Shown piece after piece: positions 7,813 to 16,772 of a stretch of 64,000 nt of DNA. The stretch is from Nitratireductor soli. Its GTDB lineage: Bacteria; Pseudomonadota; Alphaproteobacteria; Rhizobiales; Rhizobiaceae. The position numbers and the translations under genes were made by a program. The notes under the pieces are model-generated. The model ran no database searches and had not been told where the DNA came from. It saw only the letters and a program-made list of their open reading frames with translations. The stretch spans positions 181,951-245,950 of the forward strand of contig NZ_LFVY01000008.1 in NCBI RefSeq assembly GCF_001050155.1, in the 5' to 3' direction. Every line of letters starts with the position of its first letter. Position 1 is the stretch's first letter.

Positions 7813-8537
7813 CCGCGCTCATCGAGATCACCGGCCTGCGCAAGCAGTTCGGCGGGCTGACGGCGGTGGACGATGTCAGCTTCGTCGTCGCGGAGGGGGA
7901 GATCGTCGCGCTCTTGGGCCCGAACGGATCGGGCAAGACGACGGTGCTCAACATGATCTCCGGCGCCCTCGCGCCGACTTCGGGTGCCATCCGCCTGGCG
8001 GGGGAGGAGATCGCGGGTCTTGGACCGCACCGCATCGCCCACAAGGGCGTCGCCCGGACGTTCCAACTGGTGCGGATCCTGCCGTCGCTGACGGTCGGCG
8101 AGAACGTGATGGCGGCGCTCGCCTTCCGGCACCCGCCGGTCTGGGGCGGGGCCGCGGAGGCGCGCGTCGAAACGCTGCTCGAAGAGATTGGCCTCGGCGG
8201 GCGGGGCGCCGAGCGCGCCGACAACCTGACCTATATCGACCAGAAGCGGATGGAGCTCGCGCGGGCGCTCGCGGCCGAGCCCAGGCTTCTCCTCCTCGAC
8301 GAATGGCTGTCGGGACTGAACCCGACGGAGCTGCAGGTGGGTATCGAGCTCATCCTGTCGCTTCGCCGGAGCGGCATGACCGTCCTTCTGGTCGAGCACA
8401 TCATGGAGGCCGTGCGGGCGCTCTGCAGCCGCGCGGTCGTCATGAATGCGGGCCGGACCATCGCCGACGGTCCGACCGAGGCGGTGCTGGCCGATGCGGA
8501 CGTGATCCGCGCCTATCTCGGGGAAGACCATGCTTGA
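7809..8537 (+). CDS. LIV-type ABC ATPase, LivG family
   Basis: 242 residues. Walker A is GPNGSGKTT, the Q-loop region reads VARTFQLVRILPSLTV and Walker B is LLLLDEWLSGLNP. As in other LivG proteins the ABC signature departs from LSGGQ: here it is LTYIDQKRMELARAL. H-loop histidine lies in LLVEHIMEAV. It starts within the ATGA overlap with the LivM gene and overlaps the LivF start by 8 bp. It powers the same importer as the flanking genes. Confidence 0.93.
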   Translation: MTALIEITGLRKQFGGLTAVDDVSFVVAEGEIVALLGPNGSGKTTVLNMISGALAPTSGAIRLAGEEIAGLGPHRIAHKGVARTFQLVRILPSLTVGENVMAALAFRHPPVWGGAAEARVETLLEEIGLGGRGAERADNLTYIDQKRMELARALAAEPRLLLLDEWLSGLNPTELQVGIELILSLRRSGMTVLLVEHIMEAVRALCSRAVVMNAGRTIADGPTEAVLADADVIRAYLGEDHA

Positions 8538-9249
8538 GATCAGCCATCTGTCGCTCCGCTACGGCCGCCATCTGGCGCTGGACGAGGTGTCGGTGACGGT
8601 CGCGGCCGGGGAGACGGTCGTCATTCTCGGCGCCAACGGTGCCGGCAAATCCTCGCTGCTGAAGGCCGTGGCGGGACTGGCGGCGCCCAGCGGCAGGAGC
8701 CGGATCACGCACGAAGGACGGTCCATCCTGGGCAAGGCCGCCCATCTCGTTCCCGAAACGGGCATTGCGCTGGTGCCTGAAGGGCGGGGCGTGTTCGGCG
8801 AGCTGACGGTGGAGGAAAACCTGCTGCTTGGCGCCAATCCGCGCCGGGCGCGCGCCGGCGAAGCCGTGCGGCGCAAGCTGGTGTTCGAGCTGTTCCCGCG
8901 CCTTGGCGAAAGGCGCAGTCAGCTCGTACGCACCATGTCGGGGGGCGAGCAGCAGATGGTGGCCATCGGCCGCGCGCTGATGAGCAACCCGCAATATCTG
9001 CTGCTCGACGAGCCGAGCCTCGGCCTCGCGCCGATCGTCGTGAAGGAGCTGTTCGCGGCCTTGCGCGGCATCAAGGAAACCGGCGTCGCCCTCCTTCTGG
9101 TGGAGCAGAACGTATCGATCAGCCTTGCCATCGCCGATCGCGGCTACCTGCTCGAAGCCGGCAGGATCGTCGGCGAAGGCAGCGCGGCCGCACTCAAGAC
9201 GGACCCGGCGGTGCAGAACGCGTTTCTCGGCGCTGCCACAGGGCATTAG
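8530..9249 (+). CDS. LIV-type ABC ATPase, LivF family
   Basis: 239 residues with Walker A GANGAGKSS, the LivF-specific GIALVPEGRGVFGELTVEENL, a canonical MSGGEQQMVAIGRALM signature and Walker B YLLLDEPSLGLAP. LLLVEQNVSISLAIADR contains the family's switch glutamine-asparagine region. It is the last gene of the importer operon and overlaps livG-type coding by 8 bp. The next gene is on the opposite strand. Confidence 0.93.
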   Translation: MLEISHLSLRYGRHLALDEVSVTVAAGETVVILGANGAGKSSLLKAVAGLAAPSGRSRITHEGRSILGKAAHLVPETGIALVPEGRGVFGELTVEENLLLGANPRRARAGEAVRRKLVFELFPRLGERRSQLVRTMSGGEQQMVAIGRALMSNPQYLLLDEPSLGLAPIVVKELFAALRGIKETGVALLLVEQNVSISLAIADRGYLLEAGRIVGEGSAAALKTDPAVQNAFLGAATGH

Positions 9250-9317
9250 GTGTTTGATCCTGCAAGTGATGGAATCGCGTTATGTGGTGATCCATCATGG
9301 AGGAAACGCCTGTGGGA

Positions 9318-10430
9318 CTAAGCACCTAGCGCGATGTCGTGTACGGTCCAGGTGACCAGCGGCGTGAGGAAGCGGGTGTCGAGCAGCTCGGCCAGATCCC
9401 TGTGGCGGTTGGCGCCCGGCGCGCGATCGACAAGCGTGCCTCGGCGCGCTGCATCGAGCAGCCCGGCCGCATGGGCCGCGCTGCCCAGTGCCAGGGCTGT
9501 GGGCGTGTCGCGCCCGCCCGTCGATCCGACGCGCAGCATGACGGAGCGCTCAACCAGAGCAGTGTGGCGAAAGCCGCGCGCCGAGACGAAGATCAGCACC
9601 TGGTCGTCGCTTATTTTCGGCAAACCATTGCGCAGCACCGTCATCAGCAGGTCGCGCCGCTGGCGCAGGCCCAAATCATCGAGCAGAAACGATATATAGT
9701 CGAGATGGCCGGGATAGCGGATGGTGCGGAAGACCAAGTTGCGCACATTCTGGCCGATCCGTTCGATCAGCGTGCTGACGCCGCCCGAGGTGCAGAACGC
9801 TTCATAGGCGATGCCGTCGAGAACAAAGTCCTCTTTCTGCGACAGCGGTTCGAGCATGACGCGCTGGCCGTCGACGATCGCTTCGCAGGGCGCGGTGTAT
9901 TCGGCCAGCAGCCCGTCGAGATTCCAGATCAGACCGTAGCCAAGGCGGTTGGTCTGTTGGCGCGGGATGGCGCCGACGCGGATCGTCAGGTCGACGGCGC
10001 CGCGAAACGAACCGGCGAGACTGGCGGCGATCTCGTCGACCAGGCCCGGCGAGACACCGCAACCGCTAAGGAAGAAGCGGTCCGCGGCGAGGTTGGCGCG
10101 CTGTGCCTCGGTCTTGGCGCTGGCATTCGAAAAGTCGAGATAGTGCGCCCCCGCCAGCATCGCGGCGGCGGCGACCTTTGGCGTCAGCGGGTCGGGCACG
10201 GCGGCGACCACCACATCCTGGCCGGCGACCAGCCGGCGCAGTTCCTTCATCTGGCTGGCATCGACATGCTGGACGGCAAAGCCCGAGCTCTCAGCGCGCC
10301 GCCGCGCTTCTTCCGTTGAATCGGCGAGCAAGATCGACCAGTCGCCGCCTTGCCGCAGCATCTCGGCCAAGGCGAGGCCGACACTGCCGGCGCCGACAAT
10401 GGCGATCTTCAGCGGGAGTTGGATGGCCAT
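9318..10430 (-). CDS. Saccharopine dehydrogenase-like NAD(P)-binding protein
   Basis: 370 residues. An N-terminal Rossmann fold (KIAIVGAGSVGLALAEMLRQGG, then DVVVAAVPDPLTPKVAAAAM) is followed by GAHYLDFSNA and FFLSGCGVSPGLVDEIAASL, the pattern of saccharopine dehydrogenase/homospermidine synthase-like oxidoreductases. The C-terminal half carries the family's alpha/beta substrate domain. It is the last gene of a long minus-strand run (17941 down to 9318) containing an importer, DapA- and DapB-like proteins and a flavin dehydrogenase. It likely handles an amino-acid adduct or imine in that pathway; the substrate is unknown. Confidence 0.85.
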   Translation of the reverse strand: MAIQLPLKIAIVGAGSVGLALAEMLRQGGDWSILLADSTEEARRRAESSGFAVQHVDASQMKELRRLVAGQDVVVAAVPDPLTPKVAAAAMLAGAHYLDFSNASAKTEAQRANLAADRFFLSGCGVSPGLVDEIAASLAGSFRGAVDLTIRVGAIPRQQTNRLGYGLIWNLDGLLAEYTAPCEAIVDGQRVMLEPLSQKEDFVLDGIAYEAFCTSGGVSTLIERIGQNVRNLVFRTIRYPGHLDYISFLLDDLGLRQRRDLLMTVLRNGLPKISDDQVLIFVSARGFRHTALVERSVMLRVGSTGGRDTPTALALGSAAHAAGLLDAARRGTLVDRAPGANRHRDLAELLDTRFLTPLVTWTVHDIALGA

Positions 10431-10442
10431 GGCTGCGAACCG

Positions 10443-11249
10443 CTAATGGTTGAAGCGCGACACAAAGGCCTTGAGCCGTTCGTTCGATGGATTGCGAATG
10501 GTCTCATCCGGCGGGCCTTCGGCGACGATCGTGCCCTCATCGAGAAACAGCACGCGGTCGGCGACGTCGGCCGCAAAGGCCATTTCATGCGTGACGATCG
10601 CCATGGTTATGCCGTCGTCGACCAGCCGGCGGATGACGGCGAGCACTTCGCCGACCAATTCCGGGTCGAGCGCGCTGGTCACCTCGTCGAGCAGGAGCAC
10701 CTCCGGGCGCATGGCCATTGCGCGCGCAATGGCGACGCGCTGCTTCTGTCCGCCGGACAGGTGGTTGGGATAGGCATCGCGCTTTTGCGACAACCCGACC
10801 TGCGACAGCAGATCGAGGGCATGCGCCACGGCTTCCGCGCGCGGTGTGCCGCAAACGACGATTGGACCCTCGGTGACGTTTTCGAGCACCGTCTTATGCG
10901 GGAACAGATTGAAGTGCTGGAACACCATGCCGACATGGCGCCGCAATGTGCCGATGCCGGTGCAGTCGCCGGCGTCGCGGAACTCTCGCCCGATGGTCTT
11001 GCCGTGGAAGTGGATTGTGCCGGCGGTCGGAATTTCCATCATGTTGAGGCATCGAATCAGGGTCGACTTGCCGGATCCCGAAGGGCCGATCAGCGCGACC
11101 ACCTCGCCGCGCGCCAGCGTCAGGTCGACCCCCTTCAGGACTTTCAGCGCACCGAAGGATTTGCGGATGCCGCGCGCCTCCAGCAGCGCCTCGGCATTCA
11201 TGGCGTTTCCGTCGGGCTCTCGTTCGATCGTCATGGTGTTGTCCTGCAT
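10443..11249 (-). CDS. Polar amino-acid ABC transporter ATPase
   Basis: 268 residues of the GlnQ/HisP type: Walker A GPSGSGKST, MVFQHFNLFPHKTVLENV, signature LSGGQKQRVAIARAMAM, Walker B VLLLDEVTSALDPELV. The first 20 residues are a non-conserved extension, so a start at a later ATG (such as the one before NAEALLEARG) is possible. It abuts the permease gene upstream by 2 bp and the saccharopine-dehydrogenase-like gene downstream by 12 bp. With the permease and the binding protein at 19188 it forms one importer. Confidence 0.93.
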   Translation of the reverse strand: MQDNTMTIEREPDGNAMNAEALLEARGIRKSFGALKVLKGVDLTLARGEVVALIGPSGSGKSTLIRCLNMMEIPTAGTIHFHGKTIGREFRDAGDCTGIGTLRRHVGMVFQHFNLFPHKTVLENVTEGPIVVCGTPRAEAVAHALDLLSQVGLSQKRDAYPNHLSGGQKQRVAIARAMAMRPEVLLLDEVTSALDPELVGEVLAVIRRLVDDGITMAIVTHEMAFAADVADRVLFLDEGTIVAEGPPDETIRNPSNERLKAFVSRFNH

Positions 11250-11251
11250 GG

Positions 11252-11914
11252 CTAGTCGCTCACCCGGAGGCGGCGCTCGATCAAGTCGGCGATCTGCGTC
11301 AGGGGAAACAGCACGGCAATGTAGAGCAGTGCCATCACGGTGTAGGATTCAAGCGGTCGGTAGGTCTGGCCGTTCACGACGGCGGCCATGTAGGCAAGGT
11401 CGGCCACCGAAATGACCGACACCAGCGAGGTGTTCTTGAACTGGATCACGGACTGGTTGATGAAGGAAGGCAGCATGCGCTTCAGTGCCTGCGGCATGAC
11501 GATGCGCGTCATCGATTGCATCGGGCTCATGCCGATCGCTGCCGCCGCCTCGCGCTGGCCGCGGTCGATCGACAGGATGCCGCCGCGAAAGATCTCGGCA
11601 TAGAACGCGCCGACATAAAGCGACAGGGTCAGCATCGCCGCGACCCGGTTGTCGATGCTGACACCGACCAGCAGCGGAAAGGCGTAGTAGAACCACAGCA
11701 ATTGCACGAGCAGCGGCGTGCAACGGAAGATCTCCTGATAGAGACGCGCGATGAAGCTGAGGCTCTTCCAGCCGGAAAGCCGCGCTCCGCACGTGATCAG
11801 CCCGATGACCACGCCAAAGGCGATCGATCCGGCGGTGTAGACTACGGTCAGCCAGAGCCCGTAGAGAAAGAGATCCCAATACTGCCACAGGACATCGAAG
11901 TTCCATTTGTACAT
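11252..11914 (-). CDS. Polar amino-acid ABC transporter permease (His/Glu/Gln type)
   Basis: 220 residues from ATG 11914, which has AAGGGA at suitable spacing; the longer frame adds unrelated sequence. It has about five membrane segments, the HEQRL-type opening YGLWLTVVYTAGSIAFGVVIGL, and the EAA loop EAAAAIGMSPMQSMTRIVMPQALKRMLP that docks the ATPase. Only one permease gene is present, so it probably acts as a homodimer. No gene is seen in the 128 bp up to the DapA-like gene. Confidence 0.92.
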   Translation of the reverse strand: MYKWNFDVLWQYWDLFLYGLWLTVVYTAGSIAFGVVIGLITCGARLSGWKSLSFIARLYQEIFRCTPLLVQLLWFYYAFPLLVGVSIDNRVAAMLTLSLYVGAFYAEIFRGGILSIDRGQREAAAAIGMSPMQSMTRIVMPQALKRMLPSFINQSVIQFKNTSLVSVISVADLAYMAAVVNGQTYRPLESYTVMALLYIAVLFPLTQIADLIERRLRVSD

Positions 11915-12042
11915 CTGCGCTTCCCTTCTGGTCAGGCCGGCGGCGTGGCCCGCATCGGCAAGGTGCAGGGTCGCCGCTCTGTCATTGCCTACATCTTTTA
12001 ATGTCCGCGCGAGGCCTCGCAATATCAGGCTTCGCCCTGAGC

Positions 12043-12963
12043 TTAGCGCATTTCTTGGAAGAGATTTCCGTTCTGGCGGAAGCGATCGATGATTTCGGCC
12101 AACCGCTGCAGATTGCCGGGGTCCATCTCGGCCATCGGCGCGCGCACTTCGGAACCCGCCAATCCGGCAAATGCCAGCGCCGCCTTGACCGGCCCGGGAT
12201 TGGCCTCAAGAAACATCGAGTCGGTCAGTTCCGCAATCTGGTCATGCAGCGCCAGCGCGCCGCGCCAGTCGCCGTCGTGCCAGGCTCGTACCATCGCCAC
12301 CATCTCGACCGGCGCGATATTGGAGACGACGCTGGTCACGCCGACGGCGCCGGTCGACAGGAACGGAATCGTCAGCGCATCGTCACCGGAATGAATGACG
12401 AAATCGGTGCCGCACAGGCGCCGTATGCGCGTCACCCGGTCGACCGAGCCGCCGGCTTCCTTGATTGCAACGATGTTGCCGTGGCGCTCGCGCAGTATCG
12501 CGCAGGTTTCCGCCGCGATCTCGATGCCGCAGCGGCCCGGCACGCTGTAGAGCATGATCGGTAGCGCAGTCGCCTCAGCGACCATCGCGTAATGGCGCAG
12601 TAGGCCGGCCTGGGTCGGTTTGTTGTAGTAGGGCGTCACGACAAGCAGGGCGTCGGCGCCGGCCGCTTCTGCGCGCCGTACCTTGTCGACGGTCGACGCG
12701 CTGCTGTTGGAACCGGCGCCTGCAACGACGAAAGCGCGGCCGGCGGCGCTGCGCGCCGTGCGGCGGATCAGATCGTCGGCTTCGGCGTCGCTCAGTGACG
12801 CGGCCTCGCCGGTCGTGCCGACCGGCACCAGTCCGGCGATGCCGGCCGCGAGCTGCCGCTCAACCAGGGCATCGAAGCTTGCATGGTCGATCGCGCCGCT
12901 CTTGAACGGCGTCACCAGTGCGGTGAATACCCCGCGAAATCGATCCAGATCATATGAGTCCAT
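12043..12963 (-). CDS. DapA-like (DHDPS/N-acetylneuraminate lyase family) aldolase
   Basis: 306 residues with the full active-site set of dihydrodipicolinate synthase: GTTGE (Thr50/51), VVTPYYNKPTQ (Tyr112/113), LYSVPGR with Tyr139 and Arg144, and Schiff-base Lys168 in AIKEAGG. The retained arginine, which in DapA binds the carboxylate of aspartate semialdehyde, argues for a semialdehyde-type or acidic substrate. Lysine biosynthesis would not normally be placed among uptake and dehydrogenase genes. Here it may run as a catabolic aldolase or deaminase, as LhpC does in hydroxyproline breakdown. Direction and substrate are inferred. Confidence 0.88.
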   Translation of the reverse strand: MDSYDLDRFRGVFTALVTPFKSGAIDHASFDALVERQLAAGIAGLVPVGTTGEAASLSDAEADDLIRRTARSAAGRAFVVAGAGSNSSASTVDKVRRAEAAGADALLVVTPYYNKPTQAGLLRHYAMVAEATALPIMLYSVPGRCGIEIAAETCAILRERHGNIVAIKEAGGSVDRVTRIRRLCGTDFVIHSGDDALTIPFLSTGAVGVTSVVSNIAPVEMVAMVRAWHDGDWRGALALHDQIAELTDSMFLEANPGPVKAALAFAGLAGSEVRAPMAEMDPGNLQRLAEIIDRFRQNGNLFQEMR

Positions 12964-12990
12964 TGTCGATCTTCCTTTTGAAGCTTTGGA

Positions 12991-13737
12991 TCAGGAGGTG
13001 CCAAGCGCGTCGGAGAGGCTGTAGCGGCCAGGCCCGGGGGCCTTTTCGACCAGCCAGCGCGCGGCGGCGAGCGCGCCTTCGGCATAGGCGGCGAGCGTGT
13101 GGACGCGGTAGACGAAGCTTGCCTCGGCCGAACCGAGGTCGAAGCGGATCTCCGCCACGCCGACGACATCGCCTTCGCGCCGCACGAGGATCGGCGGCGG
13201 GCCCGCGTCGAGGCCACACGCCTGGGTCCGGCGGGTCCGCAATTCGGCGGCGAGCCGCAGCGACGTGCCCGATGGCTCGGCCTTCTTGCGAATGGGATAG
13301 GTCTCGGCAACCGTCGGTTCGGCGCCGGGCATGATGGCCGCGAAGCCTGCCGCAGTTTCGAGGAAGGCCTCGAAGCCTATTGCGAAATTGGCGCTGACCA
13401 GCAGAGGTCGGACGCGCGCATAGCTGCTCAGCTGCGCCTCCTGCGTCGCCGTGAAACCCGTCGTGCCGACCACGATCGGGATCGGCTTGCTGCCGCACTC
13501 CGCCTGCAAGGCGAGCGCGGCGGCCGGGGTCGAAAAATCGATCATGACGTCGCAATGGCTGTTCATGGCAGCGTCGGCCGGCCGGTATTCGACGCTGCCG
13601 CCGGCGACCGCCATGCCGACATGGCGCGATCCCGGCGACACAATCGCCGCCGCAAGTTCCAGTCCCGGTCCGGCGAGGATAGCCTCCACCAGTTTCGTTC
13701 CGACCCGCCCGGCCGCGCCGATTACTGCGATGCGCAT
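12991..13737 (-). CDS. DapB-like reductase with altered active site
   Basis: 248 residues. The N-terminal Rossmann motif MRIAVIGAAGRVG, DVMIDFSTPAAAL and VVGTTGF are those of 4-hydroxy-tetrahydrodipicolinate reductase. The catalytic segment, EIHHRHKVDAPSGTA in typical DapB, reads ETYPIRKKAEPSGTS here (145-159). The general-acid histidine pair is replaced by Tyr147-Pro148, while the lysine (Lys151) and PSGT loop stay. It is therefore probably not a lysine-biosynthesis DapB. It may reduce or oxidise a related cyclic imine in this catabolic cluster. It lies 27 bp upstream of the DapA-like gene. Confidence 0.85.
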   Translation of the reverse strand: MRIAVIGAAGRVGTKLVEAILAGPGLELAAAIVSPGSRHVGMAVAGGSVEYRPADAAMNSHCDVMIDFSTPAAALALQAECGSKPIPIVVGTTGFTATQEAQLSSYARVRPLLVSANFAIGFEAFLETAAGFAAIMPGAEPTVAETYPIRKKAEPSGTSLRLAAELRTRRTQACGLDAGPPPILVRREGDVVGVAEIRFDLGSAEASFVYRVHTLAAYAEGALAAARWLVEKAPGPGRYSLSDALGTS

Positions 13738-13750
13738 TGCTTCGCGCCCC

Positions 13751-15163
13751 TCAATCGATCACGACCTTGGTTTCCGACATTTCGCGCAGCGTGATGCGGA
13801 CGCCCTCGCGGCCGAGCCCGCTCGACTTGATGCCGCCGAACGGGACATGCTCGGCGCGGAAGTCAGGCCCCTCGTTGATCATCACACCGCCGACCGCGAG
13901 GTCGCGCGAGAACTGGCGGATCAGGGCATGATCGTTGGTGAAGACACCGGCCTGCAGCCCGTACACGCATTCATTCACTTCCGCGATCGCCTGTGCCGCG
14001 TCCGAAAAGCGGCGGATCGCGATGACCGGACCGAACGTCTCCTCGGCGATCACAGGCGATTTCGGCGCTACGGCGTCGATGACCGTCGGCGCGACCAGGG
14101 TGCCGCTACGCGTCCCACCAATGAGCAGACGGGCGCCGCCCGCCAGCGTCGCGGCAACGCGCTTTTCAATCAGCTCGGCCGCGGCCTGGTCGATCACCGG
14201 ACCCATCGCGGTGTCGGCCAATAGCGGATCGCCACTGCGCACCGCCGCGACCGCCGGCAGCAAGCGCTCGAGGAAGGCATCGACAATGTCGCGATGCAGG
14301 TAAAGCTTCTTCACTGCGGCGCAGCTCTGGCCTGCGATCTCGAAGCGATGGCCAATGGCAGTTGCCACGGCAGCGTCGAGGTCGCCGTCCGGCATGACGA
14401 ACAGCGGGTCGTTGCCGCCCAGTTCCATCAGGCAGCGGATCAGGCCGCTGGCATTCTTGAGCGCCAGGCCGGCGGTTGGCCCACCGGTGAAGCTGAGCAG
14501 GTCGATCGGTGCGCGCGCCAGCGACATGGCGGTCTCGGCACCGCCGTGGACGATCTGGAACAGGCCGGCAGGAAAGCCGGCGTCGAGGGCCAATTCAGCC
14601 AGCCGCGTAGCCGCGAGCGGCGCTTTTGGCGATGGCTTCGCCACGACCGCGTTGCCTGAGGCGATCGCCGGCCCAAGCTTGTGGCAAAGCAGGTTGAGCG
14701 GATAGTTGAACGGCGTGATCGCGCCGACGACGCCGACCGGCTCGTAGGTCACGATGGCGCGACGGTCGACGCCGCCCGACACGATGCCGCAATGCAGCAC
14801 CTCGCCATCGAGGAAGGTTGCGGCATCACCCGAGAGCTTCAACGTGGTCTGCGCGCGGCGCACTTCGTTGCGAGCCTCGGTAATCGTCTTTCCAACCTCT
14901 TTGGCGATGATCAAGGCCAGTTCGTCGGCATGGTCGGCGATCTTGCCGGCCAGCGCGTCGAGCAGCGCGCGACGCCCATGCGGCATCGAGGTGCCAAAGG
15001 CGCGCTGGGCCGTCTTTGCCCGTGCCACGGCGCTTGCCAGCTCGGTCGCACTGGTCTGGGCGATCTGCCCGACCAGCGAAAAGTCGAACGGATTGCGGAC
15101 ATCAATCGCAATGGTCGAGCCAGTGTGGATGGCGGCAGCGGCAAGCGACATGGAAAACCTCAT
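13751..15163 (-). CDS. NAD(P)-dependent aldehyde dehydrogenase
   Basis: 470 residues with the ALDH fold: PVGVVGAITPFNYPLNLL, cofactor-site KPSPKAPLA, general-base Glu247 in MELGGNDP and nucleophile Cys281 in AGQSCAAVKK. Its ATG overlaps the stop of the flavin-dehydrogenase alpha-subunit gene (ATGA), so they are co-translated. In the cluster it would oxidise a semialdehyde released by the DapA-like or dehydrogenase step to an acid. Alternative start Met5 is possible. Substrate not determinable from sequence. Confidence 0.92.
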   Translation of the reverse strand: MRFSMSLAAAAIHTGSTIAIDVRNPFDFSLVGQIAQTSATELASAVARAKTAQRAFGTSMPHGRRALLDALAGKIADHADELALIIAKEVGKTITEARNEVRRAQTTLKLSGDAATFLDGEVLHCGIVSGGVDRRAIVTYEPVGVVGAITPFNYPLNLLCHKLGPAIASGNAVVAKPSPKAPLAATRLAELALDAGFPAGLFQIVHGGAETAMSLARAPIDLLSFTGGPTAGLALKNASGLIRCLMELGGNDPLFVMPDGDLDAAVATAIGHRFEIAGQSCAAVKKLYLHRDIVDAFLERLLPAVAAVRSGDPLLADTAMGPVIDQAAAELIEKRVAATLAGGARLLIGGTRSGTLVAPTVIDAVAPKSPVIAEETFGPVIAIRRFSDAAQAIAEVNECVYGLQAGVFTNDHALIRQFSRDLAVGGVMINEGPDFRAEHVPFGGIKSSGLGREGVRITLREMSETKVVID

Positions 15164-16524
15164 TCTGTCGGATGATTTGTGTCGGCGGTGGGGGTTTCCG
15201 TCGCCGCGAGGGAAGCGATTGAAACCGGGCGCAGCGGCCAGCGGCTGCCGGTCAGTTGCTCGATATCTTCCGGCACCGATGCGGAGCGCGACGCTGCCGT
15301 GATGGCCATCACCGAGTCAGCGCAGAAGCGTCCCTGGCAGGCGCCCATGCCAAAGCGTCCGTTGAGTTTGATCTCGCGGGGGGACAGGCCTTCCTGCCCG
15401 AGGAGCCAGCGCAGATCGCCGACCGTCTTGTTCTCGCAACGACAGAGGATCGTGTCGTCGGCGAGATGCCGGGGATCGTTGGCCAGGTTGACGGGCCGGA
15501 AAAGCTCGGACAGCAGCGCCTGCGCCATGCGCTGTCCCGCCACGCGCCGGCTGGAACCGTCGCGTGCGATCTTGCCGCCACGCAGTGCAGCGATTACGGC
15601 ATGGGCGGCGCGCCGGCCGTCGGCCTCCGCGGCGATGGCGCCGAGCGCCTCGCGGCAATCGCCGGCGCGTACGATCAGCGGCCGGCTGTCGATCGCATCA
15701 CCGGATGCGGGCAGGCCGAAAGCATTGCAACGGATGCCGTCATGCAGGGCGATCCAGTCGACGCCGATCTGCGTGGTCCGGCCGCCGCGATCAACGATCG
15801 TGGCGAACAGGGTCTCGCCGCGTCGCTCGATCGCGGTCAGCGCGGCGGCGCGGCGCCAGGGAACGCCCGCTACCGCCAGCCGGGCGAGATGGCCAAGAGC
15901 CTCGGACGCGATGTGTGGATGAGCGATGAGACCGAGGGCGGCACCCGGCCGACGCAGCGGATCCCCGCTCTCGATCACGGCGACAGGCGGGTTGCCGAGC
16001 TTGGTGAGTTGGGCTGCGAGCGCTATCGGCAGCGGTCCGTTGCCGGCAATCAGGATACGGCCGCTCGGCACACGGCCGGTCTCCTTCATCATCACCTGCA
16101 TGCCGCCGGCGGTCGTTACGCCGGCCAGTTGCCAGCCGGGGCGGGGCGCGATGCGCTCAACCGCGCCGACAGCAAGCACCACCGCGGCGGCACGCACGGT
16201 CCTGACCGTGCCGGCTGCCCGATCTTCAAATAGGGCCAGACCGTCGGAATCGATGCCGAGGAAGATGTGCCGGGTGCGCTGGACGATGTCGGCATGGGCC
16301 AGCGATTGCGACAGGCGCTGCCATTGGGCGCCCAGTGCACGCGGCAGGCCGGCCGCGGGGGACCCATCGGCGGGCTGGCGATGAATGGCGCCGCCAAGAC
16401 GCGCGCTCTGCTCGCAGATCTCGACCCTGATCCCGGTCGCCGCCAGTTCGACCGCTGCGGCCATACCGGCCGTGCCGCCGCCGACGACCAGGACATCGCA
16501 GCGATGCTCTTGTGGCCGGCTCAT
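15160..16524 (-). CDS. FAD/NAD-binding subunit of opine-oxidase/HcnB-type dehydrogenase with BFD 2Fe-2S domain
   Basis: 454 residues. The N-terminal dinucleotide fold begins VLVVGGGTAGMAAAVELAATG; a second one lies at RILIAGNGPLPIALAAQL. The C-terminal BFD-like [2Fe-2S] domain has cysteines in LCRCENKT and GACQGRFC. This matches alpha subunits of octopine/nopaline oxidase, HcnB and the bacterial D-hydroxyproline dehydrogenase. It overlaps its neighbours by 4 bp on each side (ATGA). With the 83-residue ferredoxin-like and DAO subunits it forms a membrane-linked imino- or amino-acid dehydrogenase. Confidence 0.9.
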   Translation of the reverse strand: MSRPQEHRCDVLVVGGGTAGMAAAVELAATGIRVEICEQSARLGGAIHRQPADGSPAAGLPRALGAQWQRLSQSLAHADIVQRTRHIFLGIDSDGLALFEDRAAGTVRTVRAAAVVLAVGAVERIAPRPGWQLAGVTTAGGMQVMMKETGRVPSGRILIAGNGPLPIALAAQLTKLGNPPVAVIESGDPLRRPGAALGLIAHPHIASEALGHLARLAVAGVPWRRAAALTAIERRGETLFATIVDRGGRTTQIGVDWIALHDGIRCNAFGLPASGDAIDSRPLIVRAGDCREALGAIAAEADGRRAAHAVIAALRGGKIARDGSSRRVAGQRMAQALLSELFRPVNLANDPRHLADDTILCRCENKTVGDLRWLLGQEGLSPREIKLNGRFGMGACQGRFCADSVMAITAASRSASVPEDIEQLTGSRWPLRPVSIASLAATETPTADTNHPTE

Positions 16525-16772
16525 GCGAGCGGCTCGAGTGCGGCGATGACGGCGCCGTCGCGGGCGGGCGTCAGGCAGGCCTCGACGATCCGCCCGTCAG
16601 CGCGCACGAGGCAGCTCTGGCATGCACCAATACCGCAGAAATAGCGCAATCCGGCGCCGGCTCCGTCACGTCCTAGATCGCCGATGCCAGCACCCGCCAG
16701 CGCGGCGGCGATCGTCTCGCCGGGGCGGAACGATATTGTCTGGCCCTGCCAGGTGAATTGTCCAGATCTCAT
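16521..16772 (-). CDS. Small 2Fe-2S ferredoxin-like subunit (HcnA/OoxC type)
   Basis: 83 residues from ATG 16772, which overlaps the upstream gene's TGA. The plant-type [2Fe-2S] motif is seen as YFCGIGACQSCLV with the fourth cysteine in IVEAC. The domain starts FTWQGQTISFRPGETIAAAL. It is the gamma subunit that carries electrons between the two flavoprotein subunits in opine oxidase and D-hydroxyproline dehydrogenase complexes. Coupled on both sides by 4-bp overlaps. Confidence 0.92.
   Translation of the reverse strand: MRSGQFTWQGQTISFRPGETIAAALAGAGIGDLGRDGAGAGLRYFCGIGACQSCLVRADGRIVEACLTPARDGAVIAALEPLA

Noticed and set aside
12043..13737. Lysine biosynthesis dapA-dapB pair
   Set aside because: The context is catabolic and the DapB-like protein lacks the catalytic histidines.
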